Shown piece after piece: positions 9,359-19,078 of a DNA stretch of 38,384 nt (position 1 is its first letter; every line of letters starts with the position of its first letter). The notes below the pieces were generated by a model, which did not search any database, was not told the DNA's origin, and saw only the letters and a list, made by a program, of their open reading frames with translations. The position numbers and the translations under genes were made by a program. This stretch comes from Lutibacter sp. (GTDB lineage: Bacteria; Bacteroidota; Bacteroidia; Flavobacteriales; Flavobacteriaceae): contig JAUYUA010000009.1 in assembly GCA_030694935.1 (NCBI GenBank), positions 1-38,384 of the forward strand, written 5' to 3'.

Positions 9359-10288
9359 ATGGTTGTAGATATTTACGTATGGATTGGTTTTTTATTGTTT
9401 GTGTTTTTGATGCTGGCGTTGGATTTAGGGATATTTCACCGCAATTCTCACGAAGTTAAAATAAAAGAAGCACTTATTTGGACCGCAATTTGGGTTTCCA
9501 TAGCAATGCTGTTTAATTACGGTATTTATGTTTATATGGGAGAAGTAAAAGCCCTTGAGTTTTTGACGGGTTATGTTATAGAAAAATCGTTGAGTGTGGA
9601 CAATCTGTTTGTATTTATCATGATTTTTACCTATTTTAATGTTAATCCAAAATACCAGCATAAAATTTTATTCTGGGGAATTTTGGGAGCGCTCATAATG
9701 AGGGCAATTTTTATATTTGCCGGAGTGGCTTTAATCACCAAATTTCATTGGATCATATATATTTTTGGAGGATTTTTAGTATTTACGGGAATCAAAATGC
9801 TTTTTCATAAAGATGAAATCATTGAGCCGGAAAAAAATCCTTTGGTGCGTTTGTTCAAAAAATTTATGCCGGTGACCACAGAAGAAAAAGGAGATAAGTT
9901 TTTTGTGAAAATTAATGGAAAAACATTTGCCACACCACTTTTTGTAGTATTACTTTTGATTGAATTTACGGACTTAATTTTTGCCGTTGATTCAATTCCT
10001 GCAGTTTTGGCCATTACAAATGATACCTTTATTATTTTCACATCCAATGTCTTTGCTATTTTGGGTTTGCGGGCATTGTATTTTGCTTTGGCCGGAATTA
10101 CGCAATATTTTCACTTTCTTAAATATGGCTTGTCAGCGATTCTTGTTTTTGTGGGTGTTAAAATGTTAATCGTTGATTTTTATAAAGTTCCGATTGTTTT
10201 TTCCCTTTCAACAATTTTAGGCATACTGATTATATCAGTGGTGCTTTCTCTTATTTTTCCAAAAAATGAACAAATAACAATTCATTAG
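9359..10288 (+). CDS. TerC family integral membrane protein, copy 1
   Basis: TerC proteins are multi-pass membrane proteins linked to tellurite and general envelope stress and, in several bacteria, to manganese export or metal loading of secreted enzymes. This 309-residue copy shows the family's motifs: LALDLGIFHR near residue 20, EKSLSVDNLFVFIMIF near 76, the second acidic EFTDLIFAVDSIPA near 203, and about seven to nine hydrophobic segments. It is about 93% identical by eye to the copy at 22545, with 119 consecutive identical nucleotides in the centre. Its flanking partners are pseudogenes, but terC itself is intact, which suggests it is still under selection. Confidence 0.9.
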   Translation: MVVDIYVWIGFLLFVFLMLALDLGIFHRNSHEVKIKEALIWTAIWVSIAMLFNYGIYVYMGEVKALEFLTGYVIEKSLSVDNLFVFIMIFTYFNVNPKYQHKILFWGILGALIMRAIFIFAGVALITKFHWIIYIFGGFLVFTGIKMLFHKDEIIEPEKNPLVRLFKKFMPVTTEEKGDKFFVKINGKTFATPLFVVLLLIEFTDLIFAVDSIPAVLAITNDTFIIFTSNVFAILGLRALYFALAGITQYFHFLKYGLSAILVFVGVKMLIVDFYKVPIVFSLSTILGILIISVVLSLIFPKNEQITIH

Positions 10289-10306
10289 TTTTAAAATTTA
10301 CGCAGC

Positions 10307-10369
10307 GTGAATTGTCCAAGTTGTAAAATTCCTTTAGTAATGTCTGAAAGACAAGGATTAGAAATATAG
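10307..10369 (+). pseudogene. Remnant of a zinc-ribbon gene (5' end only)
   Basis: The first 18 codons match the intact zinc-ribbon gene at 23494 almost base for base (NCPSCKIPLVMSERQG). Here the start is GTG and the frame runs into TAG after 20 residues, before the second CxxC knuckle. The rest of the gene is missing. The 45 nt separating it from the Usp gene show that the remainder, plus anything equivalent to the mscS-type gene of the other block, has been deleted. Confidence 0.85.
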
Positions 10370-10414
10370 ATTGCAGTGATAATACCCAACAAAGAAAACA
10401 ATTGTTGCAATTAT

Positions 10415-11254
10415 TTACTCCATTTTGTTAAAAACTAACAAAGGCACTTTGGCATTGAATGCATAGTTTTCAGATTGGCTGCCATAAAATATTTTTTCAA
10501 TAAAGCCTCTATCTTGTTTTGTGAACATAACTAATAAGGAAGGTTTATATAATGTTGTATATTCATTGATTTTTGCAATTAAACGGTCTGTTTTCTTTAA
10601 ATCTTTACAGTAATAATCAACAGACCCTTTTTCGTATTTTTTAACAGCTTCCGCTATTTTAGATTTTTTGTCCAATATTTCTGAAGGAGAATTAAAATGC
10701 AGTAATATAATCTTTGCTCCAAGTGGCTTCGCGAAATCCACCACTTTTTCCAATTCATTATCAACATTGGTAAAGTCTGAAAGATAAAGAAGTTTATGAA
10801 TGCGGCTTGTTCTGTAATTGTGCGGGATTGCAATGATTGGAACCGCTGAAAAATTAATGAGGCTGGAGGTTGTAGTACCCAATATTTTTTTCAGATACCC
10901 TGCACCTCGCGTACTGACACAAATAAAATCAAAATGATTGTTTAAAGCATATTCTCTAATGTTACTGTCCGCAAAGATGCCTTCTTTAACAGCATATTTA
11001 ATATTTTTGGGAATAATTCCTTTATTTTTATAAATGGAATCTACATATTGGTGAAGCTTTTTTAGATTTTTTGCTGCTTCAATTTTCTTATAAGACGCAA
11101 AATCAGCATCGCTCCATTTTGTAGGTTTCATCAGGTGATAAGAATAAAAAAACGTCAGTTCAACATCCTGCTGTGACGCCAATTGAATTGCAAAACGCAG
11201 GCCTTTTTTAGCCCTAATTGAAAAGTCTGTTGTAACAAGAATTTTTTTCATCAT
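10415..11254 (-). CDS. Universal stress protein, two Usp domains, copy 1
   Basis: This 279-residue protein has an N-terminal Usp domain (MKKILVTTDFSIRAKKGLRFA, ending with the STRGAG / GTTTSSLIN / VPIIAIP nucleotide-loop region near residues 115-145). A second, more diverged half ends VPLLVFNK. Such tandem-domain UspA proteins are cytoplasmic ATP-binding or scaffolding proteins induced by growth arrest and stress. It is roughly 60-65% identical by eye to the protein at 24812. It converges on terC copy 1 and has a GATTG-NN-CAATC palindrome about 100 nt upstream, described separately. Confidence 0.88.
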   Translation of the reverse strand: MMKKILVTTDFSIRAKKGLRFAIQLASQQDVELTFFYSYHLMKPTKWSDADFASYKKIEAAKNLKKLHQYVDSIYKNKGIIPKNIKYAVKEGIFADSNIREYALNNHFDFICVSTRGAGYLKKILGTTTSSLINFSAVPIIAIPHNYRTSRIHKLLYLSDFTNVDNELEKVVDFAKPLGAKIILLHFNSPSEILDKKSKIAEAVKKYEKGSVDYYCKDLKKTDRLIAKINEYTTLYKPSLLVMFTKQDRGFIEKIFYGSQSENYAFNAKVPLLVFNKME

Positions 11255-11663
11255 TATATTATTTTTTTAGGTTAATGTTATTGCCTAAAACTTCTAAATT
11301 AAAACAGCTTTATAAATACAAATTGCTAATCCCAAGGAATTAAATGTGTTTATGATTGCCCAATCTAAAAATTGCAATTAATAAATATTCTTAAAACTCA
11401 TCTAAATTTACAAAAAAAGAGGAATATATGAAAGCGCAATTGCGTTTTTAACTAAAAAATATGATAGGAATGTTTGGTCAAATAGGTTAGCCAATTTCCT
11501 ATATCTAGACATTTTTGAAAAATTGTTTATTATATGTTTAATGAATAGCAACATCATTTCAGGTAAAAACGAAAAATGCAATTACGATTTTTAAAAGCTT
11601 TGGAATCCGCAAAAACTAAAATTAAAAATTTAAGCAAGCTTCTTTTTTGCAGGTATTTACAAC
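11255..11663. other. 409-bp AT-rich intergenic region
   Basis: I see no coding potential here. It holds the palindrome at 11354 and a larger two-part inverted repeat at 11464-11502 (ATAGGAA pairs with TTCCTAT, and inside it TTGG at 11474 pairs with CCAA at 11491). It also has a CGCAATTGCG palindrome followed by T residues near 11438. The collinearity of the flanking blocks places the left junction of the inserted peptide-utilisation island somewhere in this stretch, but I see no terminal repeat marking it. Confidence 0.5.
11354..11365 (-). promoter_or_regulatory. Candidate operator GATTG-NN-CAATC upstream of Usp copy 1
   Basis: A perfect 5-2-5 palindrome followed, in the direction of the Usp gene, by ATAAA. 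The same palindrome with the same ATAAA flank precedes terC copy 2 at 22343-22354, also reading towards its gene. Two copies in the two related blocks suggest a shared regulator; no regulator is encoded here. Confidence 0.35.
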
Positions 11664-11694
11664 AAAAAAGGCGAGCATTTGCTCACCTTTTTTG
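11664..11694 (-). terminator. Terminator of the M14 peptidase gene
   Basis: On the minus strand GGTGAGC pairs with GCTCGCC (one G-U pair) around a 4-nt loop and is flanked by A6 and T6. It begins immediately after the M14 peptidase stop codon at 11695. Confidence 0.85.
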
Positions 11695-14160
11695 CTAATT
11701 TAAAAAAACCGCATTGGCAAAAAACAGTTTCCCGTTTTGCCAAAATGACCGGAATAACGGATTGTCCACCATATAAATGAGTTTTCCTTTTCCTTTGTGT
11801 TCTATCCCAAACAATAAAGAATTCGGTACATTTTTTAATGCTTCCGATCCTGCAAATCCGGAATAATTTTTTGTGTTTTCAGGAAAATAAGCAACATTAA
11901 CACCATCTTCCAGCAATTTATAGGAAGTGCCGCTTAATTTTAAGCTGTAGTAAGAATCTGAGTATCCAAAAGCGAGCGGGTGCGTATGATCAACCTTACT
12001 TTTAAAAATACTTCCTGTAATGGTTTTTTTCAAATCATCACGTTCCCATTGATCGTATGGGTTGGTGTTAACTTTAACAGATAAACTGTCCTTTTTTTCT
12101 TTATTTTTCAATGAAAAACCTTCCTTGTCGGCGAAATTTGAAACTGAATTTCCAATCGCAATTAAGGTTCCTTTATTGGTGATATAGGATGAAAGCAGCG
12201 CCAAAGTTTCTTTATCTGCTTTATAGTCTTCCGGTAAAATTAACACATCATATTGAGACAAATTTAATTGGTTGAAGTTTCTGGTATTAAGCACATGAAG
12301 CGGATATTTTAGTTCCGTTTCGAAAAAATGCCAAATTTCCCCAAAATTTAAAGTAGAAGTGCCTTCACCTGATAAAACTGCCACTTTTTTATTGAGGATT
12401 AGAGCCATATTTCCGGAACCAAAATCAAAGCCGGAATCTACCATCCCCGAATTTACGGCAGTCACTTTTTTATTCAAATTGTTGGCGATTTTGACAAGAG
12501 TTTCATCAAAATTTTGGATTTTTTTGTTTTCGCCCCTCATCACAATTATGGAGCCTTTGGCATATTTGCTTCCTTCAATGGTAAACGCTGCATTGCTAAA
12601 ACGAACGTTAAAACCGGCCTCCAATAAATCTCCCAACAATTGCACATCGGAAATTTCACTGTATTTACTGATATACGCATAGGCTTCTTTGTTTACAGTA
12701 TTGCTAAAAATAGTTGTTTGAAGCTGGTTGTTTTCTTTGAACAAAATTTCCGTCTCTGAAGCAAACCCTTGCAATCCGTAAGCAAATGGCAAACTCCACG
12801 CCGTAATGTCGTAGGTTACGGAATCCGATAATTTTGATTCTGGTTCTAAAAGGGCAGTCACCATTTTTCCTTTTGGTTGAAGGACTGAAACAATCAAGTC
12901 GGTTTTTAGGGTTTGAATTAATTTTCTGGTTTTGGAATCATAATCATAAGCTGTCACCTTTTTTCCTTCTGAAGCAAAACTTTTAATGTCATGGGTGTCA
13001 AATAATGCTTTAAGTTTTACTATTTTTTCTGAATCACCCCTTAAAATGTAGCTTTTGTATTTTAGGCTTGTATTGTCGAAAAACTTTTCAAATTCAGCAA
13101 TCAGTTTTGGGGCATTTTTTGAAGTAATTTCTACGGTGGAAATTCCGCTGGTAAAGTGATGCTCCACCCTGTCATTTAACGTAAGAATGGTTTCATTTTC
13201 AAGAGTGACGCCCAATCCGCCTCTTCCGCCTCCTGCCTGTTCATAGGTCATACCAATCGCACCCATATAAGTTGGATAAGTGTCGCCATAACTTGGATAT
13301 AACAAATCAAATCGCTCTTTGGTAAAATAAGCCCAGCCGTTTTTATCAAAATAATGGGCATTGTTTTTTCCTATTTGTGTTTGAAAATCGCGTTGCCAAG
13401 GAGTGATAATTTCGTGAAACGGTTCTGCGGCTGGCGCAAAATAATACGGACTGTTGATGCCTTGTTCGTGAAAATCCACGTGTACTTGCGGCAACCATTT
13501 ATTGTAGATTTTTAACCGCTGTTGGGTTTCAATTTGTGTTGCCCAAGCCCAATCCCGGTTTAAATCAAACAAATAATGATTTGCTCTTCCTCCCGGCCAA
13601 GGATCTTGGTGTTCCGTAGTTTCCGGATTTGGATTGAAGGGTGTGCTTTTATTTTCATTATACCAATTTACATAGCGATCGCGTCCATCTGGATTTAAAC
13701 AAGGATCTATAATGACCAAGGTATTTTTAAGCCAATCTTGTTTTTTTGTGACCAATTCGTACAATGTTTGCATAGCGGCTTCAGAACTTGATGTTTCGTT
13801 GCCGTGAACGTTATAGCTCAGCCATATTATCGCAATTTCCGTGCTTGGGTTTCCCTTTAAAATCCCTGTTCGCTTTAAATTGTCTTCACGTATCGTTTCC
13901 AGATTTTTGATGTTTTCTTCCGAAGAAATATAGGAAACATACAAAGGCCGTTGCTCATAAGTTTCTCCATATTTTTCAAGCTGCATACTTTTTGAATTTT
14001 CACTGACATAGGTGAAATAATCCACCACTTTATGATGTCTTGTGAATTGAGATCCCAATTCATAGCCCAAAAATTCGGCAGGTGATTTGAGGGTTTGGGA
14101 GATGATTGCGGAAAAGGTAAATGCGGTGAATAAAATGGTAAAAATGCTGTTTTTTTTCAT
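11695..14160 (-). CDS. Secreted M14 family zinc carboxypeptidase
   Basis: This 821-residue protein has a Sec signal peptide and an N-terminal M14 metallopeptidase domain. The zinc ligands His119 and Glu122 lie in VHGNETSSSEA, followed by IDPCLNPDGRDRY near 151-163. The third ligand is probably His231 in VDFHEQG, and a late Glu in TLENETI fits the catalytic base. A long C-terminal region (about 400-821) resembles the glutamine-amidotransferase-like domain found in large Bacteroidetes M14 peptidases (GMVDSGFDFG, ILPEDY, AYFPENTKN). It probably trims C-terminal residues from peptides in the periplasm or at the surface. It is the last gene of a minus-strand peptidase/SusCD set, but hairpins on both sides suggest its own transcript. 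Confidence 0.9.
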   Translation of the reverse strand: MKKNSIFTILFTAFTFSAIISQTLKSPAEFLGYELGSQFTRHHKVVDYFTYVSENSKSMQLEKYGETYEQRPLYVSYISSEENIKNLETIREDNLKRTGILKGNPSTEIAIIWLSYNVHGNETSSSEAAMQTLYELVTKKQDWLKNTLVIIDPCLNPDGRDRYVNWYNENKSTPFNPNPETTEHQDPWPGGRANHYLFDLNRDWAWATQIETQQRLKIYNKWLPQVHVDFHEQGINSPYYFAPAAEPFHEIITPWQRDFQTQIGKNNAHYFDKNGWAYFTKERFDLLYPSYGDTYPTYMGAIGMTYEQAGGGRGGLGVTLENETILTLNDRVEHHFTSGISTVEITSKNAPKLIAEFEKFFDNTSLKYKSYILRGDSEKIVKLKALFDTHDIKSFASEGKKVTAYDYDSKTRKLIQTLKTDLIVSVLQPKGKMVTALLEPESKLSDSVTYDITAWSLPFAYGLQGFASETEILFKENNQLQTTIFSNTVNKEAYAYISKYSEISDVQLLGDLLEAGFNVRFSNAAFTIEGSKYAKGSIIVMRGENKKIQNFDETLVKIANNLNKKVTAVNSGMVDSGFDFGSGNMALILNKKVAVLSGEGTSTLNFGEIWHFFETELKYPLHVLNTRNFNQLNLSQYDVLILPEDYKADKETLALLSSYITNKGTLIAIGNSVSNFADKEGFSLKNKEKKDSLSVKVNTNPYDQWERDDLKKTITGSIFKSKVDHTHPLAFGYSDSYYSLKLSGTSYKLLEDGVNVAYFPENTKNYSGFAGSEALKNVPNSLLFGIEHKGKGKLIYMVDNPLFRSFWQNGKLFFANAVFLN

Positions 14161-14334
14161 AAATGATAAATTTTAGACGCTGGTATATTTAAGGTAAATG
14201 ATGACAATATTTTTAGGATGCTGTTTTCTGTTGAATTCTGAAACCAATAAAAAAACAATGATACAAAAATTATTTAAGGCTTTTAAAAATAATATCAGGC
14301 TGCTTTTATATCTGATGATTACCGATATAAATTT

Positions 14335-14369
14335 ACAAAGGAGCTAAGTAAAACACATAGCTCCTTTGT
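14335..14369 (-). terminator. Terminator after susD
   Basis: A perfect 12-bp stem (ACAAAGGAGCTA with TAGCTCCTTTGT) around an 11-nt loop lies 22 nt after the SusD stop codon on the minus strand and is followed by AT-rich sequence. It separates susCD from the M14 gene. Confidence 0.75.
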
Positions 14370-14391
14370 TTATTAATTAATTAAAATAAAA

Positions 14392-15750
14392 TTAATAGCC
14401 CTCATTTTGGGTTAAATTTGGATTTACATCCATTTCCCTAAGTGGAATAGGCAGTACCAATCGGTTAGCGCTATAGGGAATACTTCCCACATTTTCACCA
14501 AGTCGTTTTGCGTCAAATAAAGCAAATCCTTCAAAAGCCAACTCTCTTTTTCGTTCCATTAAAATGGTTGTTAAATTTATGGAATTGTATAAGTTTGCAT
14601 TGGCTCTGGCTCTTAACAAATTGATATCATTAAGTGACGTAGCCCCAATTGAAGTTCCTTTTCTGAAATTGCTTTCAGCACGCACCAAATACATTTCCGC
14701 CAAACGCAAGAATGAAATATTTCCAAATTGGTTTTGCCACTTGGTTGTTGCTGTTCCTCTTGCGGTTACATAAAAATAAAGTGCACGATCATCATTTGGG
14801 TCATTATAAATAGCAAAATGTTGTTCTTTTATGGAAACGTCAGGGTTTCCATTACGTCCACCAAATTCAGAACCCGCCCAAAATACATTAAAATCATTTG
14901 AACTGGCATCTTGGCTAGTAACTTGCCATGCAAAAAGGTCTTCAACAGAATTTTCTTCATTGTTAAACGCACCATCAAAAGTAGCGGTTAATTCAGCGCC
15001 GCTGTTGTTAATAACATCATTTGCCATAGCACGCGCATTATCATAATCGCCCTTTTCCAAATAGACCCTTGCCAATAAAGCGGCTGCACTGTATTTTGTG
15101 GCATAAATATCATTTGAAGAAGGCAGCAAATTGTATGCATCCGTTAAATCTGAGATTACTTGACTATAAACTTCTTCCAAAATATTTCTTGAAGGATATT
15201 CTATAACGGAAGAATTTAATACCGCTGTTAATACAATTGGTACTGCAGGCTGGCTGTTTTGTGATCCGGGCACATAAGTTTTTGAATACAATCTTGCCAA
15301 ATCAAAATAGGCCAATCCCCTTAGAAATTTGGCTTCGCCCTCAACAAGGTCTTTCTCAGAAGTATCAGTGAACACACTTAAACTTGATAAAACAATATTG
15401 GCTTCATTACTTATGTCATAGGCATTTATCCATATACCTTCAACAAAACTATTATCAGATAAAATAGCTTTTTCGTTATATTCTGCCGGTTGAACGTAAG
15501 TGCCATTCCAAGAGATGCCACCGGCATTTCCAATTAACTCTGATGCCAATGCGATTCCGCCACCGTAGCTTGAATTGTCTCTTGCCACGGCATAAATATT
15601 GTTCAAAATTTTCTTGACGTTTGCCGGACTTTCTGTGGCTACCTCAGGCGATAGGTTTTGTTCCGGTTCAATGTTTAAATTGTCATCACATGCCATAAAC
15701 GATATGGTAAGCAGTGACATTATAATTGATATATAGTTAGATTTTTTCAT
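14392..15750 (-). CDS. SusD/RagB family outer-membrane nutrient-binding lipoprotein
   Basis: SusD-like proteins form the lid over a SusC barrel and capture ligand at the cell surface. The protein is 452 residues long from ATG 15750 and has a lipobox (SFMACDD). It shows TPR-rich helical features of the family (EGEAKFLRGLAYFDLARLYS; AALLARVYLEKGDYDNARA) and the C-terminal FLRLAEMYLVRAE and RKRELAFEG motifs of the RagB/SusD signature. An upstream in-frame ATG at 15771 would overlap susC and adds seven residues before the MKKS leader, so I reject it. The stop-to-start distance from susC is about 10 nt, so the two are one operon. Confidence 0.93.
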   Translation of the reverse strand: MKKSNYISIIMSLLTISFMACDDNLNIEPEQNLSPEVATESPANVKKILNNIYAVARDNSSYGGGIALASELIGNAGGISWNGTYVQPAEYNEKAILSDNSFVEGIWINAYDISNEANIVLSSLSVFTDTSEKDLVEGEAKFLRGLAYFDLARLYSKTYVPGSQNSQPAVPIVLTAVLNSSVIEYPSRNILEEVYSQVISDLTDAYNLLPSSNDIYATKYSAAALLARVYLEKGDYDNARAMANDVINNSGAELTATFDGAFNNEENSVEDLFAWQVTSQDASSNDFNVFWAGSEFGGRNGNPDVSIKEQHFAIYNDPNDDRALYFYVTARGTATTKWQNQFGNISFLRLAEMYLVRAESNFRKGTSIGATSLNDINLLRARANANLYNSINLTTILMERKRELAFEGFALFDAKRLGENVGSIPYSANRLVLPIPLREMDVNPNLTQNEGY

Positions 15751-15760
15751 AATGCTTTCT

Positions 15761-18700
15761 TTATAGGTCAATATTTAATCCAATTGTAAATGTTTTTGCT
15801 GGAGGGGAAGAGTAAAATGTTATCCCCTTTTCAATATTCGAATTTCCAAGATTGTCATAGGAAGATTCAGGGTCATAACCGCTGTAATCTGTAAAGGTCA
15901 ATAAGTTTATACCGGTAAAATACAATCTTAGGCGATCCACAGAGAATTTTTGCGTAAGATCTCTTGGAAATGTATAGCCAAATGATAAGTTTCTTAACCG
16001 GATAAAATCCGATTTTTCCAAATAACGTGTTGAAGCCTGTTGTCCGTTTGTGCTGTACATTCTGGCTTGTGGCACATTGGTGATGTCACCAGGATTTTGC
16101 CATCTGTCTAACTGGTCGACGGTTTGGTTGTCTTCGTATCTCGCATTACCCGATTGGAATTTTCCGCCTTCATTATAAAGTGAAGATCCCCATTCTCCTT
16201 GAAGCGTAAAGGAAAAATCAAAGTTGTAAAAAGACAGTGTGTTGGTAAGGCCTGCCATTAATGTTGGGTATGGACTTCCAGAAATTATTCTTTGGGCTTC
16301 ATTGTAATTACTGGTGGTGGTTTTATCTAAACTGCCATCTGTATTTAGGGTGTTTTTATAAAATAAAGCATTACCATTGGCAGGATCCACGCCCGCATAT
16401 TCCACTAGGTAAAAAGAGGAAATGGTTTCGCCTTCTCTCACAATATTTCTGCCTGCCACAATATCGCCGCTTGGCAAATCCGTAACTTCATTTTCCAAAG
16501 TTGAAAGATTTAAAGATGTTTTCCAAGTTAAATTTTCAGAGCTGAAGTTATCTGTATTTAACACAAATTCAAATCCTTTATTGACAAGTGATCCAACATT
16601 ACGAGTAATGGAAGTATAGCCTGATGTGCCAGGAATGGGCTCATTCAATAAAAGGTCGTTTGTTTTTTTGACATAATAATCAACTTCACCGCTGATGCGA
16701 TTGTTTAAAATACCAAAATCTAAACCAATATCAATTTGGTTTGTTTTTTCCCATTTTAAATCAGGATTTCCTAGTTGAACCGGTGACAATCCAGATTTCT
16801 GGTTATAGGCTGTTCCGCCAAAAAGACCTAAGCTTGCAAAGTTGCCAATGCCGGCGTTTCCGGTTACCCCATAACTTCCTCTCAATTTTAATAAGGAAAT
16901 TGTTTCAGAATCTTTGATAAAATCTTCTTCTGAAATTATCCAGCCCACAGAAGCGGCAGGGAAAACACCATATCTGTTGGCTGCTCCAAATCTGGAAGAA
17001 CCATCATAACGCAAACTGCCTTTTATCAGATATTTATCCATGATGGAGAATGTTGCCCTTCCAAAATAAGAAAGGAAATTGTATTTGGTTCTGCTTGAAG
17101 TTCCCGCAGTTATTTCAGATGCGCTTTCAACTGTTTGCAAATCGTCTGAAGGAAAACCTGTTCCCGCAACATATTGTCTTTTTCGGGAACTTTCCTCAAA
17201 ACTCATACCGCCAACAAATTCAAAATCGTAATCTTCGTTAAAAGTTTGAATATATGTAAAATAATTGCTGATATTGTATTTATCTGATTGAATAGCATTT
17301 GCATCGGCGTATCCGTTGGTGGAAGCTGATTGGGTTAAGCTTCCCGCAAAATATTCTTCAGTCTGGTTGTTATTGTCATATCCAAATTCTGTCTTGAAAC
17401 TTAATTCAGGAAGCAGTTGATACTCCAAATAAGAATTGAGCAAAACCCTGAAAATATTAACGTCCCAATTGCCATTAAATTCTTCCATCAAAAAGTTATA
17501 ATAAATACTGGTTTCATTATTGGGTGTAATGCCATCATCCAAATAGGCGGGGGTAAGCGGAGATTGCGCGATGGCTTGCAATGGTGTAGAGAAAGAATTG
17601 TCTGTTCCTATTCTTGAAATTTTTGTTTTACTTAAACCCGTATTGAGTCCAACCCTAAATTTATCTGAAATTTTATGGTCTAAATTGCCTCGAAAAGAAT
17701 AACGGTCTAAACTGTTTCCACGAACAATTCCTTCGGTATTGTTATAGCCGCCGGAAATAAAGGATAACGTTTTTTCGTTTCCTCCTGAAATTGAAAAATT
17801 ATGGTCTTGGACAGAACCCTTTACTAAGGCGTAATCTTGCCAATTGGTATCCACTTCGCCTGTTCTCCAATCCTTTCCGTTAGACATCCAGTCAAAATAA
17901 CCGCCTGCTTCTGTTAACCACGTGTCTTCAGCTCCATAACTATTTGCGGAAGCTTCCGTAAAAAGTTCTACATACTGCTCAGCATTTAACCATTTAACTT
18001 TGTTGGTGGCTTCACTCCAACCTGTAGAGGTATTCAAAGAAACCCTTGTTTTGCCTGACTTTCCTTGTTTAGTTGTAATCAAAACAACCCCGTTTGTTCC
18101 TCGAGCACCATATATGGCGGCAGAAGAGGCGTCTTTTAAAATTTGGATAGATTCAATATCGTTAGGGTTCAATGAAATTAAAGGGTTAATTGGTGCTTCA
18201 GAAACACTTTCATCATCATTGATCAATGGCATTCCGTCAATTACATACAAAGGTTCTTGCGATGAAGAGATACTGGAAACCCCTCTAATTCTCATTTTTA
18301 CACCACCTTCAACCTTCCCGTTTATTTGGGTAATTTGCACGCCGGCAGCTTTTCCGGTAAGTGCTCCCTGCATACTGGCAATAGGAATTTGATTAATGTC
18401 GCTTGAAGAAACCGAAGCAATGTTATCGGTAACTTTCCGTTTGGATTGTTTACCGAAACCTACAACCACAACTTCTTCCAGCGTGGTATCTGAAATCAAT
18501 TCCACATTAATGGTTGTTTCCTGGCCCACAGTTCTTTTGATGTTTTTAAAGCCCACAAAAGAATAGACTAACACATCTTGAGGACTCGCCATGATGGTAT
18601 AGTTTCCGTCAAAATCTGTTTGAGTTCCTTTATTGGTATTTTCAATAAAAATGTTTACGCCCATTAAAGGCAATCCGTCTTCACCCTTAACAACCCCGGA

Positions 18701-18781
18701 AATTCTCTTTTCCTGCGCCATTAATAAGGATGAAACAAAAAATAATCCTAAGAAAAAGTAAGTTTTAATTTTCATACACAT
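15761..18781 (-). CDS. SusC/RagA family TonB-dependent transporter
   Basis: This 1006-residue protein has a signal peptide ending LLMAQ. A carboxypeptidase-D-like beta-sandwich domain follows (ISGVVKGEDGLPLMGVNIFI, about 26-105), then a TonB-box-like EEVVVVGFGKQ, a plug domain with YVIDGMPL and SSAAIYGARGTNGVVLITTK, and a long beta-barrel ending FTIGLNIDL. It imports large solutes through the outer membrane with TonB energy. No sugar-active enzyme lies nearby. The neighbours are an M14 and an S9 peptidase, so the likely ligand is an oligopeptide, as in RagAB-type systems (inference). ATG 18775 is an alternative start two codons in. Confidence 0.95.
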   Translation of the reverse strand: MCMKIKTYFFLGLFFVSSLLMAQEKRISGVVKGEDGLPLMGVNIFIENTNKGTQTDFDGNYTIMASPQDVLVYSFVGFKNIKRTVGQETTINVELISDTTLEEVVVVGFGKQSKRKVTDNIASVSSSDINQIPIASMQGALTGKAAGVQITQINGKVEGGVKMRIRGVSSISSSQEPLYVIDGMPLINDDESVSEAPINPLISLNPNDIESIQILKDASSAAIYGARGTNGVVLITTKQGKSGKTRVSLNTSTGWSEATNKVKWLNAEQYVELFTEASANSYGAEDTWLTEAGGYFDWMSNGKDWRTGEVDTNWQDYALVKGSVQDHNFSISGGNEKTLSFISGGYNNTEGIVRGNSLDRYSFRGNLDHKISDKFRVGLNTGLSKTKISRIGTDNSFSTPLQAIAQSPLTPAYLDDGITPNNETSIYYNFLMEEFNGNWDVNIFRVLLNSYLEYQLLPELSFKTEFGYDNNNQTEEYFAGSLTQSASTNGYADANAIQSDKYNISNYFTYIQTFNEDYDFEFVGGMSFEESSRKRQYVAGTGFPSDDLQTVESASEITAGTSSRTKYNFLSYFGRATFSIMDKYLIKGSLRYDGSSRFGAANRYGVFPAASVGWIISEEDFIKDSETISLLKLRGSYGVTGNAGIGNFASLGLFGGTAYNQKSGLSPVQLGNPDLKWEKTNQIDIGLDFGILNNRISGEVDYYVKKTNDLLLNEPIPGTSGYTSITRNVGSLVNKGFEFVLNTDNFSSENLTWKTSLNLSTLENEVTDLPSGDIVAGRNIVREGETISSFYLVEYAGVDPANGNALFYKNTLNTDGSLDKTTTSNYNEAQRIISGSPYPTLMAGLTNTLSFYNFDFSFTLQGEWGSSLYNEGGKFQSGNARYEDNQTVDQLDRWQNPGDITNVPQARMYSTNGQQASTRYLEKSDFIRLRNLSFGYTFPRDLTQKFSVDRLRLYFTGINLLTFTDYSGYDPESSYDNLGNSNIEKGITFYSSPPAKTFTIGLNIDL

Positions 18782-18976
18782 GTTTTTAAATTATAGTTTG
18801 ATTAATGTTTGTGAATCTTGAGTTTAAATTTATGCTTTATTTATTTTTCCATAAGGAAAATTCAAATAGAGTAATAACTCACTAATTATTAAGTGATAAT
18901 ATTGACAATAGTACAAAAAAAAACATACTAATAAAAATAATACATAATTATTTTTAAAATTTTAAATAAAGAAAGG

Positions 18977-19013
18977 GGGTGTGTTATTTTCTTTAAAAGA
19001 AAACAGCACACCC
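18977..19013 (-). terminator. Terminator of the S9 peptidase gene
   Basis: GGGTGTG (18977-18983) pairs with CACACCC (19007-19013). The stem extends inwards through ATTTTCT/AGAAAA-type pairs with wobbles and has a short loop. On the minus strand the stem is followed by a T-rich run. It sits 66 nt after the S9 stop and about 200 nt before susC, so S9 and susCD are separate transcripts. Confidence 0.7.
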
Positions 19014-19078
19014 TATAAATGAATACCAAACCTTCAGCAATTTCTGACTTTAAGAAGTTTTAAAAAATCATAAACGCA

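Noticed and set aside
9359-10288. terC copy 1 as a pseudogene
   Set aside because: Despite decayed neighbours, the frame is full length and all conserved acidic motifs are intact.
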